Part shown: positions 27,658-37,824 of the stretch, in pieces
Position numbering within the stretch: position 1 is the first letter of the stretch
Layout: every line of letters begins with the position of its first letter
Assembly: GCF_016865525.2 (NCBI RefSeq)
Contig: NZ_CP075169.1
Coordinates: forward strand, 3,844,337 to 3,908,336
Reading direction: 5' to 3'
From: Sodalis ligni
GTDB taxonomy: Bacteria > Pseudomonadota > Gammaproteobacteria > Enterobacterales > Enterobacteriaceae
DNA length: 64,000 bases
Program-made: the position numbers and the translations under genes
The notes under the pieces: model-generated
Told to the model about the DNA's origin: nothing
Database searches by the model: none
The model's input: only the letters and a program-made list of their open reading frames with translations

Positions 27658-28769
27658 ATGGCTATTTTACGGTAAAGACCCGGATTTACAGCGGTGCCGA
27701 TAGCTTGTCCTGGTTGCAGACCCTCCATGATAAAAAGGTTTGGATTGTCTGCGACGGCTTTTTGGCCGGCAGTGAAAATCTGAAAATGATTACCGATAAC
27801 ATAGGTGCGGATAACGAAACCGCGCTGTTTACCGATATCATTCCGGATCCGCCGATCGCGACGGTGGTGGCCGGTATTACCGAGATGAGCAAAGTCCAGC
27901 CGCAGGTGGTGATCGGCTTCGGCGGCGGCTCGGCGCTGGATTCCGCCAAAGGGATCATTTTTTTCGGCCGCAAACTGGGCATAGCGATAGAAACCTTTAT
28001 CGCGATTCCCACCACCAGCGGCACCGGTTCCGAAGTGACCAGCGCCTGTGTGATAAGCGATCCGCTCACCAAGGTTAAATACCCGCTGTTCGATGACAGT
28101 ATCTATCCCGATATCGCCATCCTGGAACCGCGGCTGGTGATGAGCGTACCGCCGGCGGTCACGGCGAATACCGGTCTGGACGTGTTGACCCATGCGCTGG
28201 AAGCCTATGTCGCCGTCGGCGCCACCGACTTTACCGATGCCCTGGCCGAAAAAGCGGTGCAAATGGTGCTGCTTTATCTGGGAAAAGCCTATCAAAACGG
28301 CCATCAGCAGGAAGCTCGGGATAAAATGCACAATGCCTCCACCCTGGCGGGCATGGCGTTCAGCCAGGCGGGACTTGGGTTAAACCACGCCATCGCCCAT
28401 CAATTGGGCGGGCAATTACATATTCCACACGGTTTGGCCAATGCCCTGCTGCTATGTCATGTGATCCGCTTCAACAGCCGGGATAAAACCGCCCGGGCCA
28501 AGTATGCCCGGTTAAGCAAGCTCTGCGGGCTGGCCAATTTCCAGTCAACGGATGATTACTGCGTGGCTAACCTTATAAACCATCTGCGCAATCTCATGCT
28601 GCAGTTCAACATCGCCGGGACCTTGAGCTCGCTGAATATCGAACGTCCCCGCGTTCTTGAGGTGATAGACGCCATGTCGACGGCGGCATTGCATGACGTG
28701 ACGCTGGCAAGCAACCCGTTGCCGGCCAGTGTCGCCGATATCAGGGGGATTATTCACGGTATCATTTGA
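27658..28769 (+). pseudogene. pduQ: Iron-dependent alcohol dehydrogenase PduQ, frame broken at codon 4
   Basis: PduQ reduces propionaldehyde to 1-propanol and regenerates NAD+ inside the compartment. The true start is the ATG at 27658 (ACGAGG upstream), but the frame stops after five codons. Adding one T in the run 27665-27668 yields MAIFTVKTRIYSGADSLSWL and a 370-residue enzyme of normal length. The rest of the frame is intact from 27705. It contains GGGSALDSAKGI for nucleotide binding and the iron ligands in THALEAYV, GLNHAIAHQLGG and PHGLANALLL. Confidence 0.9.
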
Positions 28770-29219
28770 ACCACCTCGCCATTGATTGGACAATCGGTCA
28801 ATGGCGCCTATAAGAAACGCAAAAGATGACTATGTTATGCATCACTATAAGACATATCGTCCGCCTGATAAGATATCGTGACATTATCTTATGTGGGGCC
28901 TTGGCGCGGCCGAAAGTTTTTCCTCGGATATTACCCTAGATCAATTTTATGCTTGAGGAGGAAATAAAAAGACAATTCATTAAGGCATATCAATTTACCG
29001 GAATATCACATTACATCAACACTTTTACTATTAATGAAATTATTGTTCAAATTAGCAAGAGTCGGTAAAGTGTGATTTCACTCTAATTTACAGAGCGATA
29101 CAGGAGAGTATAATGTTAGAGGAATGACGCCCATTGTAGACAAAAATAGGTTGTCTTATAGGTTAGGATGACTCATAAGATATTTTGATTTATTACCATT
29201 AGCAATAACGGGTTAAAAT
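28770..29219. other. Intergenic region before the pocR-like gene
   Basis: 450 bases, AT-rich towards the right, with no gene recognised. A perfect 9-bp inverted repeat, CGCCATTGA (28777-28785) and TCAATGGCG (28798-28806), directly follows pduQ and probably ends the operon transcript, although no T-run follows. The remainder should contain the regulator's promoter. Confidence 0.55.
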
Positions 29220-30136
29220 ATGCGACCATCCAAAGATATTATCGATAAGATCTCGTATGATTTTGCCTATGCCACCGGTTTGGGTTCAGTTGTGGTCGAT
29301 CTTAACGGCAAGGAAATCTCACCATGGTATAATTTTACCTCCTTTGCCAGCATGTGAGAAAAACGCCGCCTTTATCCTTATTGTCAGCAATGCGATCGCA
29401 GTGGCGGTCTTGAAAGTTCAAAACTCAAACAAGTCAATTGCTATCGCTGTCATGCCGGATTAGTGGATTTTTCCATCCCCATTGTCATCAACGACAGTTT
29501 GGTGGGTTTTCTGGCCTGCGGCCAGGCGCGGGTAACGGATGATTCACCCATCCCCAATATCCTGCGCGATAATAATGATATGCGCAAAGAATCGCGACTG
29601 TTTGATCTTTATCATGAGGTTCCGGTGATGAATCTGATGAAGATCAGGGCCGCTGCGCAATTATTGAACGTTATCGTTGAAAATTATCTGTGCAAGCAAT
29701 ACGACGTACGTATTATCAAAAGTATTGATCCGGACGATGATACCGAGACCTATATCGGCACCTCGGACCTTCATCGGGCAAAATTGAAAAAATCGTCAAT
29801 TATATAAATCAGAATTTCTCCGACAATCTTAATCTTGAACAAATGGCGAACATGGCCAATCTTAGCCAGTTTTATTTTTCCCGTTTGTTTAAACGTATGC
29901 TTGGCGTGGGATTCAATTCTTATTTGAATAATAAAAGGATGAATGAGGCGCGCTATTTGCTTGAAAAAACGGAGTGGAGCATCGATAAAATCGCCAGGAA
30001 TGTCGGCTTTTGCGACAGTCCCTACTTTGCCCGATCCTTCAAGAAAAGCTTTGGCCTGTCGCCAAAGGTGTTCCGGCAAACCAGCGCTGGCCAGATTATG
30101 ATTCAGAACAGTTACACCCCCTCGCCTTCTCTCTGA
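29220..30136 (+). pseudogene. pocR: PocR-type AraC-family regulator, frame broken twice
   Basis: Matches Salmonella PocR, the propanediol-responsive activator of pdu/cob genes. The N-terminal PocR sensory domain shows ISYDFAYATGLGSVVVDLNG, YCQQCDRSGGLESSK and YRCHAGLVDFSIP. The C-terminal AraC helix-turn-helix pair shows MANMANLSQFYFSRLFKRML and IARNVGFCDSPYFARSFKKS. An in-frame TGA at 29355 lies in a short out-of-register patch (29343-29375). There, three missing bases would restore FTSFCQHVRKTP, including the expected cysteine. A second loss in the G-run 29776-29778 separates the two domains. Repaired, it is a normal ~306-residue regulator of the microcompartment operon. Confidence 0.85.
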
Positions 30137-30249
30137 AAAGATAAAGGTGTGCTCTCAGGTTATGGGTAAACCGCTACAGAACAGGCAGTGCCATCTGCTA
30201 TAGTTTCGGGAATCGGTCATGAATTCAGCCCAACTTGAGAAGACGTATT

Positions 30250-32298
30250 ATGTCAATGAGCTTTCGCTCCCTTTATCAGCATGGTTTCGCCCGCGTAGCA
30301 GCCTGTACCGTTCCCTGCGCGCTGGCGGAACCCTCAAAAAATGTCCGCACCATTGTCGAGACGGCCGTCCGTCTCGACGCCGAGGGCGTCGCGCTGGGCA
30401 TCTTTCCCGAATTATGCTTGTCCGGCTACTCCATAGAGGATTTGTTGCTGCAGGATACCCTGCTTGACGCGGTGGAACGCGGCATCGGCGAACTGCTGGA
30501 CGCCACCGCCGCGCTCCAGACGGTGCTGGTGGTGGGCGCGCCGCTGCGTTATGCCGGGCGCATCTATAATACCGCCCTGGTGCTGCACCGGGGCCGGCTG
30601 CTGGGGGTAGTGCCGAAATCCTACCTGCCCACCTACCGGGAGTTTTACGAAAGTCGCCAGTGCGCCGCCGGCGACCAGACCAAAGGGACTATCCGCCTGG
30701 CGCGGCAGGATGTGCCTTTTGGTCCCGACCTGCTGTTCGCGGCGGAGGATTTGCCGGGTTTTGTGCTGCATGTGGAAATTTGCGAAGACTTCTGGGTGCC
30801 GATTCCCCCCAGCGCCGAAGCCGCGCTGGCCGGCGCCACCGTCCTGGCCAACCTGTCCGGCAGCCCCATCACCATCGGCCGCGCGGATACGCGCAAGCTG
30901 CTGTGCCGTTCCCAGTCCATGCGCTGCCTGGCCGCCTATCTATATGCCGCGGCGGGTTTGGGTGAATCCACCACCGAAGTGGCCTGGGACGGCCAGTGCG
31001 TCATTTACGAAAACGGCGAACTGATGGCGGAAACGGAACGTTTCGCCTTGGAAAGCCAATGGGCCATGGCCGATATCGATATCGACCTGCTGCGCCAGGA
31101 ACGCCTGCGCATGGGGACCTTTGACGATAACCGACGGACCCATGAGGCACGGACCGGCGCGTTCAGGCGCATCGCCTTCACCCTGGCGCCCCGTGACGAA
31201 GATCTGGGTTTGACGCGTTCGGTGGAACGTTTTCCCTTTGTCCCGGCCGATAAGGAACGGCTGGCCCAGGATTGCTACGAAGCCTATAACATCCAGGTGG
31301 CGGCGCTGGTGCAGCGAGCGCTGGCCACCGGTATCAAGCGCCTGGTTATCGGCGTCTCCGGCGGGCTGGATTCCACCCAGGCGCTGATTGTCATCGCCAA
31401 GGCGGCGGACCGCATGAACCTGCCGCGGGAAAATATCATTGCCTGCACCCTGCCGGGGTTCGGCACCAGCGATGAAACCTGGCAAAACGCCCTGAGCCTG
31501 ATTACCTCTCTGGGGGCCACCCACCGCGAAATAGATATCCGCCCCGCCGCCTTGCGCATGCTGGAGGATATCGGCCACCCCTACGCGCGGGGAGAAAAGG
31601 TCTATGACGTCACCTTCGAAAACGTCCAGGCGGGGCTGCGCACCGATTACCTGTTCCGCCTGGCCAATCATGAAAACGGCATGGTGGTGGGTACCGGCGA
31701 TTTATCCGAGATGGCCCTGGGCTGGTGCACCTATGGCGTGGGCGATCAGATGTCCCATTATCATGTGAATGCCGGCGTGCCGAAAACCCTGATCCAGCAT
31801 TTGATCCGCTGGGTAATTTCCTCCCGCCAGTTTGAGGAGCCGGTATCGAACACCCTCGAGGCCATTCTAGGAACGGAAATATCCCCGGAGCTGGTGCCCG
31901 CCGACGATGCCGGCGCGATACAGAGCACCGAGTCCCTTATCGGCCCCTACAACCTGCAGGACTTCAACCTGTTCTATACCCTGCGCTACGGCTTCCGGCC
32001 GTCAAAGATAGCCTTCCTGGCGCTCCACGCCTGGGAAGACGAGGCGGCGGGCGCCTGGCCTCCGGGTTATCCGCAGGAGAAACGCCACGGTTATCCGCTG
32101 CCGGAAATACGCCGCTGGCTGCGGGTCTTCCTGTATCGATTCTTCACCACCAGCCAGTTCAAACGTTCCGCTTCGCCAAACGGCCCCAAGGTCACCGCGG
32201 GCGGCAGTTTATCGCCGCGCGGCGACTGGCGCGCTCCGTCCGACGGCAACGCCCGCATCTGGATCGAGGAGCTGGAAACCAACGTGCCGGAAAGCTAA
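30250..32298 (+). CDS. nadE: Glutamine-dependent NAD+ synthetase
   Basis: 682 residues from the ATG at 30250. The N-terminal nitrilase-type glutaminase domain (~1-300) has the catalytic Glu in GIFPELCLSGYS, Lys in VPKSYLPTYREF and Cys in EICEDFWVP. The C-terminal synthetase domain has the ATP pyrophosphatase P-loop GVSGGLDSTQAL and GTGDLSEMALGWCTYG. It amidates deamido-NAD+ using glutamine. Most enterobacteria use the short, ammonia-dependent NadE (~275 residues); this long form is either a replacement or a second enzyme. It is followed by a terminator and then a phosphoesterase gene. Confidence 0.92.
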   Translation: MSMSFRSLYQHGFARVAACTVPCALAEPSKNVRTIVETAVRLDAEGVALGIFPELCLSGYSIEDLLLQDTLLDAVERGIGELLDATAALQTVLVVGAPLRYAGRIYNTALVLHRGRLLGVVPKSYLPTYREFYESRQCAAGDQTKGTIRLARQDVPFGPDLLFAAEDLPGFVLHVEICEDFWVPIPPSAEAALAGATVLANLSGSPITIGRADTRKLLCRSQSMRCLAAYLYAAAGLGESTTEVAWDGQCVIYENGELMAETERFALESQWAMADIDIDLLRQERLRMGTFDDNRRTHEARTGAFRRIAFTLAPRDEDLGLTRSVERFPFVPADKERLAQDCYEAYNIQVAALVQRALATGIKRLVIGVSGGLDSTQALIVIAKAADRMNLPRENIIACTLPGFGTSDETWQNALSLITSLGATHREIDIRPAALRMLEDIGHPYARGEKVYDVTFENVQAGLRTDYLFRLANHENGMVVGTGDLSEMALGWCTYGVGDQMSHYHVNAGVPKTLIQHLIRWVISSRQFEEPVSNTLEAILGTEISPELVPADDAGAIQSTESLIGPYNLQDFNLFYTLRYGFRPSKIAFLALHAWEDEAAGAWPPGYPQEKRHGYPLPEIRRWLRVFLYRFFTTSQFKRSASPNGPKVTAGGSLSPRGDWRAPSDGNARIWIEELETNVPES

Positions 32299-32328
32299 GC
32301 GCCGCGGCCGGACGCTGATGATTAATAC

Positions 32329-32360
32329 CCCGTCGGGAAATACCGGCGGGCTGGATTTTT
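32329..32360 (+). terminator. Intrinsic terminator after nadE
   Basis: CCCGTCGG and CCGGCGGG pair with one G-T wobble around GAAATA and are followed by CTGGATTTTT. It sits 30 bases after the NAD synthetase stop. Confidence 0.6.
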
Positions 32361-32490
32361 GCCATAAAACCGTCATGCTTTTGTTATAAACCCGTCCCCC
32401 CCCCACTCTATCTTTTGAGGTCCTGACTGGAAGAAACGACCTATCCGGCGGACGGCTGGCGAACAGCGTCGGCCATGGGCGGAGGACACG

Positions 32491-33402
32491 ATGAATTCAC
32501 TACTGACCGCCGAGCAGTGGCAGGCGCTGGGAGAGGTCGGCACGTTTTACCACCGGCCCGCCTTTGCCGAAACCGCCTCCTCCGGCAGGGTACGCTTTGG
32601 CTTGATTGCCGATCCGCAATATGCCGACGCCGATCCCGATATGCGCCATGGGCGTTATTACCGCCACAGCTTGCGCAAGCTCGCCGCCGCCATCGCCGAC
32701 CTCAACGATACGCCGCTGGATTTTGTCGTCACCCTCGGCGACCTGGTGGATAGGGCATGGTCCAGCTATGGGGATCTCCTGCCCCTGTATGGCCGCTTGC
32801 GGCATCCCCATGTGACGGTGATGGGCAACCATGACGCGGATACCGTTTCCCGTTATTTAGCCGGCCGGCAACCGCCGCTGGGGCTGCCGAAACACTATTT
32901 CCATTTCCTGGTGAACGGTTATCGCTTTGTGGTAATCGACGGCAACGACATCAGCCTGTATTGCAATCAGGCCAACGGCGACGACCTGCCGGAGGCGCAG
33001 CGGATGCTGGCCCAGCTCACCGCCGACGGCAAACCCCAGGCGCAAAGCTGGAACGGCGCGCTGGGCAAGGCGCAATTATACTGGCTGGAAAAAACCCTGC
33101 ACGCAGCCCAAGCCCGTCAGGAAACGGTGATTGTGCTCGGGCACTATCCCCTTGCTCCGGTCAACAGCCATAATCTCTGGAACGATGAAATAGTAGCGGC
33201 GCTGCTGTGCCGCTACGGCGTGCGGGCCTATTTCGGCGGACATCAGCACGGCGGCGGTTACCAGCGCATTGAGGGCACCGATTTCATCACGCTCAAAGGC
33301 ATGGTTGACGGCGAGGAGCAGACGCCTTACGCCATCGTCGAACTCCGGGGTTCGGCACTCACCCTTCATGGCCGCGGTCCCGAGATCAGCCGGGAACTCT
33401 GA
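32491..33402 (+). CDS. Metallophosphoesterase, ADP-ribose/CDP-alcohol diphosphatase-like
   Basis: 303 residues of the calcineurin-like phosphoesterase fold. The metal motifs are GLIADPQYADAD (D-x-Q), VTLGDLVDR (GD), VMGNHDAD (GNHD), VLGHYPLAP (GH) and FGGHQHGGG (GHxH). The D-P-Q-Y variation of the first motif is typical of Mn-dependent ADP-ribose/CDP-alcohol diphosphatases. It stands ~190 bases after the NAD synthetase in the same direction, which suits a role in turnover of NAD-derived nucleotides; that link is inference. Confidence 0.82.
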   Translation: MNSLLTAEQWQALGEVGTFYHRPAFAETASSGRVRFGLIADPQYADADPDMRHGRYYRHSLRKLAAAIADLNDTPLDFVVTLGDLVDRAWSSYGDLLPLYGRLRHPHVTVMGNHDADTVSRYLAGRQPPLGLPKHYFHFLVNGYRFVVIDGNDISLYCNQANGDDLPEAQRMLAQLTADGKPQAQSWNGALGKAQLYWLEKTLHAAQARQETVIVLGHYPLAPVNSHNLWNDEIVAALLCRYGVRAYFGGHQHGGGYQRIEGTDFITLKGMVDGEEQTPYAIVELRGSALTLHGRGPEISREL

Positions 33403-33565
33403 AGCGGCAGGACCCGCACCCACGGTCATGCCTATTCTCCCTCGGCCAGATCCGCTCTTCTTCGGCCGGACCCGCGCCGTCCCGCGCCATGACCGCCCGC
33501 CACGGGCGGTCCATTTGATTAGAGCTCCCCGCAGGCTTTCCTCTGGTTAAATCCTCTCCAGACGA

Positions 33566-33583
33566 GTAATGTTAAAACATTAC
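33566..33583. promoter_or_regulatory. 18-bp palindrome in the citrate synthase leader
   Basis: GTAATGTT-AA-AACATTAC is a perfect palindrome about 70 bases before the start codon. A second hairpin, ACAGAACC (33596-33603) with GGTTCTGT (33612-33619), follows it. The first looks like a dimeric regulator's operator and the second like an mRNA leader hairpin or attenuator without a T-run. The regulator is unknown. Confidence 0.45.
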
Positions 33584-33652
33584 GGGATAATTATTACAGA
33601 ACCTACCTACGGGTTCTGTCTTGTTCAAATTCGGGCTGGAGAAAAAATAGAC

Positions 33653-34930
33653 ATGACCGAGCAAAAAGCGACCCTTACACTTAACGAACACAAAGCAGTG
33701 GTACTTGATTTCAACGCCGGCACGGGGGGACCGGCGGCGCTGGATATCCAACCGTTCGGCGTCGAGGAATTATTTACCTACGATCCCGGATTTACCCATA
33801 CCGCCGGCTGCGAATCCGCCATTACCTTTATCGACCCCCGCAACAGCGTGCTGCTGCACCGGGGGTTTCCGGTTGAGCAGTTGGCAAGCCAGTGCTCCTT
33901 CCTGGAAGTCTGCTATATCCTGCTGCACGGCGAGGCGCCGTCCCCCGCGGAGTTCGCTACGTTCACCGATACCATTACCCGCCACACCATGATCCATCAG
34001 CAAATGAGCCGCATGCTCAGCGGCTTTCGCCGCGACTCCCATCCCATGGCGCTGATGTGCGCGGTGGTGGGCGCGCTGGCGGCGTTTTATCACGATCAGC
34101 TGGACGTGGGCAACCCGGAACACCGTGAACTGGCGGCGGTCAGGCTGCTGTCCAAAATGCCTACCGTGGCGGCAATGTGCTATAAATATTCCATTGAACA
34201 GCCCGCGGTCTACCCGAATAATTCACTTTCCTATACCGGTAATTTCCTGCATATGCTGTTCGCCATCCCGGCGGAAAAGTCAGAAGTGAACCCGGTGCTG
34301 GAGCGCGCCATGAACCGCATCCTTATCCTGCATGCGGATCACGGACAGTGCCCCTCCACCACCGCGGTCAGAACCGCCGGCTCTTCAGGGGCGAACCCTT
34401 TCGCCTGCATAGCCGCCGGCCTGGCGTCATTGTGGGGCCCCCTGCACGGCGGGGCCAATGAAGCCTGCATGCGCATGCTCGAAGAGATCAGTACGGTGGA
34501 TCGCATTCCGGCCTTCATCAGCCGCGCCAAAGATCGCCACGACTCCTTCCGTCTGATGGGGTTCGGCAATTCGGTTTATCATCATTTCGACCCGCGCGCC
34601 GCTATTTTACGTAAAACCTGCCACGAGGTCCTGGCGGAGCTGGGCATGGAAGACAACCTGCTGCAGGTGGCCATTGAGCTTGAGCATATCGCCATGACCG
34701 ATGCCTATTTCCTTGAGAATAAACTGTACCCCAGCGCGGATTTCTACACGGCGCTTATCCTGAAAGCCATGGGATTGCCCCCCTCCATGTTTACGGTGAT
34801 CTCCGCGGTGGGCCGCACCATCGGCTGGATTGCCCACTGGAGCGAAATGCACGGCCAGCGGCCGCAGATCTACCGGCCGCGCCAGGTGTATACCGGCAAA
34901 GCCCGCCGGGATTATACCTCGCAACTCTAG
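33653..34930 (+). CDS. Citrate synthase, type II
   Basis: 425 residues from the ATG at 33653 (GGAG upstream). The catalytic set is present: His in LHADHGQ, His in [10 protein letters not shown] and Asp in [10 protein letters not shown]. The N-terminal beta-rich domain of hexameric enterobacterial enzymes is also present. The segment after the first histidine reads [11 protein letters not shown], where GltA has HADHEQNASTS, so it is a diverged copy rather than the housekeeping gene. It is not beside the sdh operon either. It condenses acetyl-CoA (or possibly propionyl-CoA) with oxaloacetate; a 2-methylcitrate synthase role cannot be excluded but is less likely on length. Confidence 0.88.
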   Translation: MTEQKATLTLNEHKAVVLDFNAGTGGPAALDIQPFGVEELFTYDPGFTHTAGCESAITFIDPRNSVLLHRGFPVEQLASQCSFLEVCYILLHGEAPSPAEFATFTDTITRHTMIHQQMSRMLSGFRRDSHPMALMCAVVGALAAFYHDQLDVGNPEHRELAAVRLLSKMPTVAAMCYKYSIEQPAVYPNNSLSYTGNFLHMLFAIPAEKSEVNPVLERAMNRILILHADHGQCPSTTAVRTAGSSGANPFACIAAGLASLWGPLHGGANEACMRMLEEISTVDRIPAFISRAKDRHDSFRLMGFGNSVYHHFDPRAAILRKTCHEVLAELGMEDNLLQVAIELEHIAMTDAYFLENKLYPSADFYTALILKAMGLPPSMFTVISAVGRTIGWIAHWSEMHGQRPQIYRPRQVYTGKARRDYTSQL

Positions 34931-35303
34931 CCATCGGACGCCGGGGCCGTTGCCCCGGCATGCGGATCAAGGCGGAATGTCTCGTTTATACGTCTGGAAA
35001 TAACGTTGATATTTTTGCGGAATATATTTTTATGAAAATAAAAAATATTCATTATTAATATTAAAAATACTTTTTATTCTGCTTTGCGCTGATGATACTT
35101 AAAATATACCTTTGTGATCCGCTTCAAAATAACCCGATAAATTGTGATCCAAAAGACATTACCTTGTTAAATACAATCTAAAAATGAATTTTAAGCAACA
35201 GCAATTCATGCATTCGCCTAATGAACAGGCCCTGCCGGAGTGAAATACTGCCGTTACCCTAATGCTTTTGTTACAGGCTAGAGTGTCTCGCTCTAGAAAC
35301 ACA
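34931..35303. other. Intergenic, AT-rich, no gene recognised
   Basis: A hairpin GCCGGGGC-CGTT-GCCCCGGC (34940-34959) directly follows the citrate synthase stop and is a likely terminator without a T-run. The next ~250 bases are strongly AT-rich (35010-35240) and contain two TTGTGATCC words. They may hold the promoter of the amidohydrolase gene. Confidence 0.5.
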
Positions 35304-36437
35304 ATGCTGAATCCAGATATACTCATTACCGGCGCGCATATCATTGATCCCGCGCAAGGGATTGACGGAATACAACCGCTTCGTATTATCGGTGACCGTA
35401 TTGTCGCCCCTGATACCCCCTTATCTTCCTCCACCGAATCCATCCATGCCGAGGGGTGTTACCTTTTCCCCGGATTGATTGATTTTCATGCCCATGTATT
35501 TTACCGGGGCACAGAATACAGCGTGCCCGCCGATTTGGCGACTTTGCCCTACGGCGTTACCACGGTGGTGGATGCCGGCTCGGCGGGCAGCGCGAATTAT
35601 GAATCGTTTCACCGGCAGGGTATTTCCCAAAGCCTGGTGCGAATCAAAAGCTTTCTGGCCGCCTCATCCCCAGGGCAAACCTGGGATGAAGAAAACCAGG
35701 ACCCGGCCAAATATGATATTCCCAAAATCAAAGCCCTATTCCGACGTTATCCGGATACGCTGCTGGGCCTGAAAATCAAACAGGAAGCCGGCGTGGTAGG
35801 CGATCTCGGCGTCAAGCCGATGCATGCCGCGGTTGCGCTGGCCGAAGAGCTGGGCTGCCCGGTGGCGGTACATACCACCGATCCGGCGGTCCCCGTGGCG
35901 GCGCTGGTACGGCTTTTCCGCGCCGGGGATATCTATGCCCACGCCTTCCACGGCAAAGGCAGCACCATCATCGGCGAAGACGGCCATGTCCTGGCGACGG
36001 TGAAGGAAGCGCGCCGGCGGGGCGTGCTTTTTGACTGTGCCCACGGCCGCCGCCATTTTTCCCTAAAAACCGCTCGCAGCGCCATTAACGAGGGCTTTTT
36101 CCCGGATATTATCAGCAGCGATCTATCCCGCTTCAGTTTCAATATCTCTCCGGCGTTTAATTTACCCTGGGTGATGTCGAAATTGCTGGCCCTGGGTATG
36201 CCGCTCTACGACATTATTGCCGCCTGTACGTCCACACCGGCCAGGGCGATAAACATGCCGCTGGAGATAGGCACTCTTGCGCCCGGCGCCTGCGCTGATA
36301 TCGCGTTATTTAAATTAGCCCGGCGACAGGTGACCTTCACGGATATTCACAGAGAAATACAGACTGGCGAGAATCTATTAATCCCGCAAATGACCTTGCT
36401 CGCCGGTGAAAAAGTTTATCGCCAAAACGGATATTAA
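35304..36437 (+). CDS. Amidohydrolase/deacetylase-family metallohydrolase
   Basis: 377 residues from the ATG at 35304. The amidohydrolase signature is GLIDFHAHVFYRGTEY (H-x-H), with the likely carbamylated lysine in LLGLKIKQEAG. Further histidines are in VAVHTTDP and YAHAFHGKGS, and the Asp in ISSDLSRF. The pattern is that of the EF_0837/AHA_3915 deacetylase family, related to dihydroorotase and D-aminoacylase, whose substrates are mostly N-acyl amino acids or hydantoin-like rings. An MFS carrier gene follows 23 bases later, so the pair probably imports and hydrolyses one substrate. The ribosome site is weak. Confidence 0.82.
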   Translation: MLNPDILITGAHIIDPAQGIDGIQPLRIIGDRIVAPDTPLSSSTESIHAEGCYLFPGLIDFHAHVFYRGTEYSVPADLATLPYGVTTVVDAGSAGSANYESFHRQGISQSLVRIKSFLAASSPGQTWDEENQDPAKYDIPKIKALFRRYPDTLLGLKIKQEAGVVGDLGVKPMHAAVALAEELGCPVAVHTTDPAVPVAALVRLFRAGDIYAHAFHGKGSTIIGEDGHVLATVKEARRRGVLFDCAHGRRHFSLKTARSAINEGFFPDIISSDLSRFSFNISPAFNLPWVMSKLLALGMPLYDIIAACTSTPARAINMPLEIGTLAPGACADIALFKLARRQVTFTDIHREIQTGENLLIPQMTLLAGEKVYRQNGY

Positions 36438-36460
36438 ACTCCTGAATCGAGGATAACGTT

Positions 36461-37703
36461 ATGAATGCTCGTTGGTTACGTATCGGCGGAACACTTATGC
36501 TCGGCATGTTTGTTTCCTATATTGACCGGACAAATTTATCCGTCTCGTTACCCTCGGTGGCCCATGACCTCGGTTTTGCCGACAGTACTTTCGCCACCGT
36601 TTCGGGTTGGGTATTAACCGCTTTTCTGATCGGCTACATTTTTGCCAATATTTTCGGCGGCGTGTTTACTTCCCGTTTTGATCCGAAAAGAGTTGCCATA
36701 TTAATGATGGGGTTATGGTCCGTTTCAACACTGATTACCGGCATGGCGCAATCGGTTACACTGCTGGTGATTTGCCGCTTGGTGCTGGGCATAGCCGAGG
36801 GTATCTATTGGCCGCAGCAGTCGCGTTTTGTAAAACTCTGGTTTGCGCCCAATGAGCTGACCCGGGCAAACAGCGTGATTCAGTATTACGGGCAATTTCT
36901 GGCATTGGGACTGGGCTTTATTATCCTGACGCCCATCCACAATACGTTGGGATGGCGTAACCTTTTTTATGTGTGCGGCGCCGTCGGCCTGTTTATCATG
37001 GTACCGCTTTATGTCAGAACATTATTAAGCACCGCCGATGCGCCCTACCCGGAAAACCCAGAGATACGGCAGCGGTTAAGCCGCCCAAACTGACGCTGGC
37101 CTCTTTTGGCGGTATCTCTTTCGTGCTGATAATATTTGCCTATCTCACCCAAGGCATGCTGTTTTGGGGCATTACGTTATGGATTCCCATGGCGGTGAAA
37201 TCCATTGGGTTCAGCGGCATGGGACCCACGCCTTCGGCAGCGCGCTACCCTACCTGGCCGCCGTGGGGCTGGCCGTTCCGATGGCCTATATCAGCGATAA
37301 AACCCGCAAACGCATCCTCATTGCCGCGTTAGGTTTGCTGATTCCGGGCGTCCTGTTGCTGCTACTGCCCGCGGTGGATAACGGATATCTCAAGCTGGCC
37401 CTGATAACCTTCGCCATGGGTTATTACGCCAGCAGCTTTACCCCCAATATCTGGTCGATCATTCAATCCAATGTACAGCCCCACGCCATCGGCGCGTCTT
37501 CCGGTATCGTCAACGGCGTGGGCGCCGGCGGCGGCGGGACCTTGGCCGGCCTGATGGTGGCCCGCATCTATGCCTCAACCGGTTCCTATATGTCGGGTTT
37601 TATGGTGTTGGGGGGATTGGTGGTGTTGGGAGGATTGTCCCTGTTGCTCTATGGACTGATTCGCCGGAATTATCCCCTCGGCATTCACACCATAAAGGCA
37701 TAA
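36461..37703 (+). pseudogene. MFS transporter (anion:cation symporter type), frame broken twice
   Basis: Start MNARWLRIGGTLMLGMFVSY with ACGTT spacing from a GAGG site. The first frame covers helices 1-6 (SYIDRTNLSVSLP is the family start) to 37093. The second covers ~37090-37220 (LASFGGISFVLIIFAYLTQG) and the third 37220-37703 (FGSALPYLAAVGLAVPMAYI). Adding one base near 37050-37075 and one in the G-run 37221-37223 gives a 414-residue carrier, normal for the GudP/ExuT-like family. Probably co-transcribed with the amidohydrolase. Confidence 0.82.
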
Positions 37704-37824
37704 CAGATTTACCGTTAATATCATTAGCAGATAAATTATCGGTAACACTGCCCAAGAAACGCGCTATCATTAACAGCCGAAGAGAGTATTACGTTAACAT
37801 CATAAGATTCTGGCTGTAATTTTT

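Noticed and set aside
29355..29357. Selenocysteine at the TGA in the pocR-like gene
   Set aside because: The expected cysteine and motif appear in the neighbouring frame, so a small frame excursion explains it better. No SECIS-like hairpin was seen.
35110..35150. CRP sites at the TTGTGATCC words
   Set aside because: Only half-sites are present; no TCACA partner at the right spacing.
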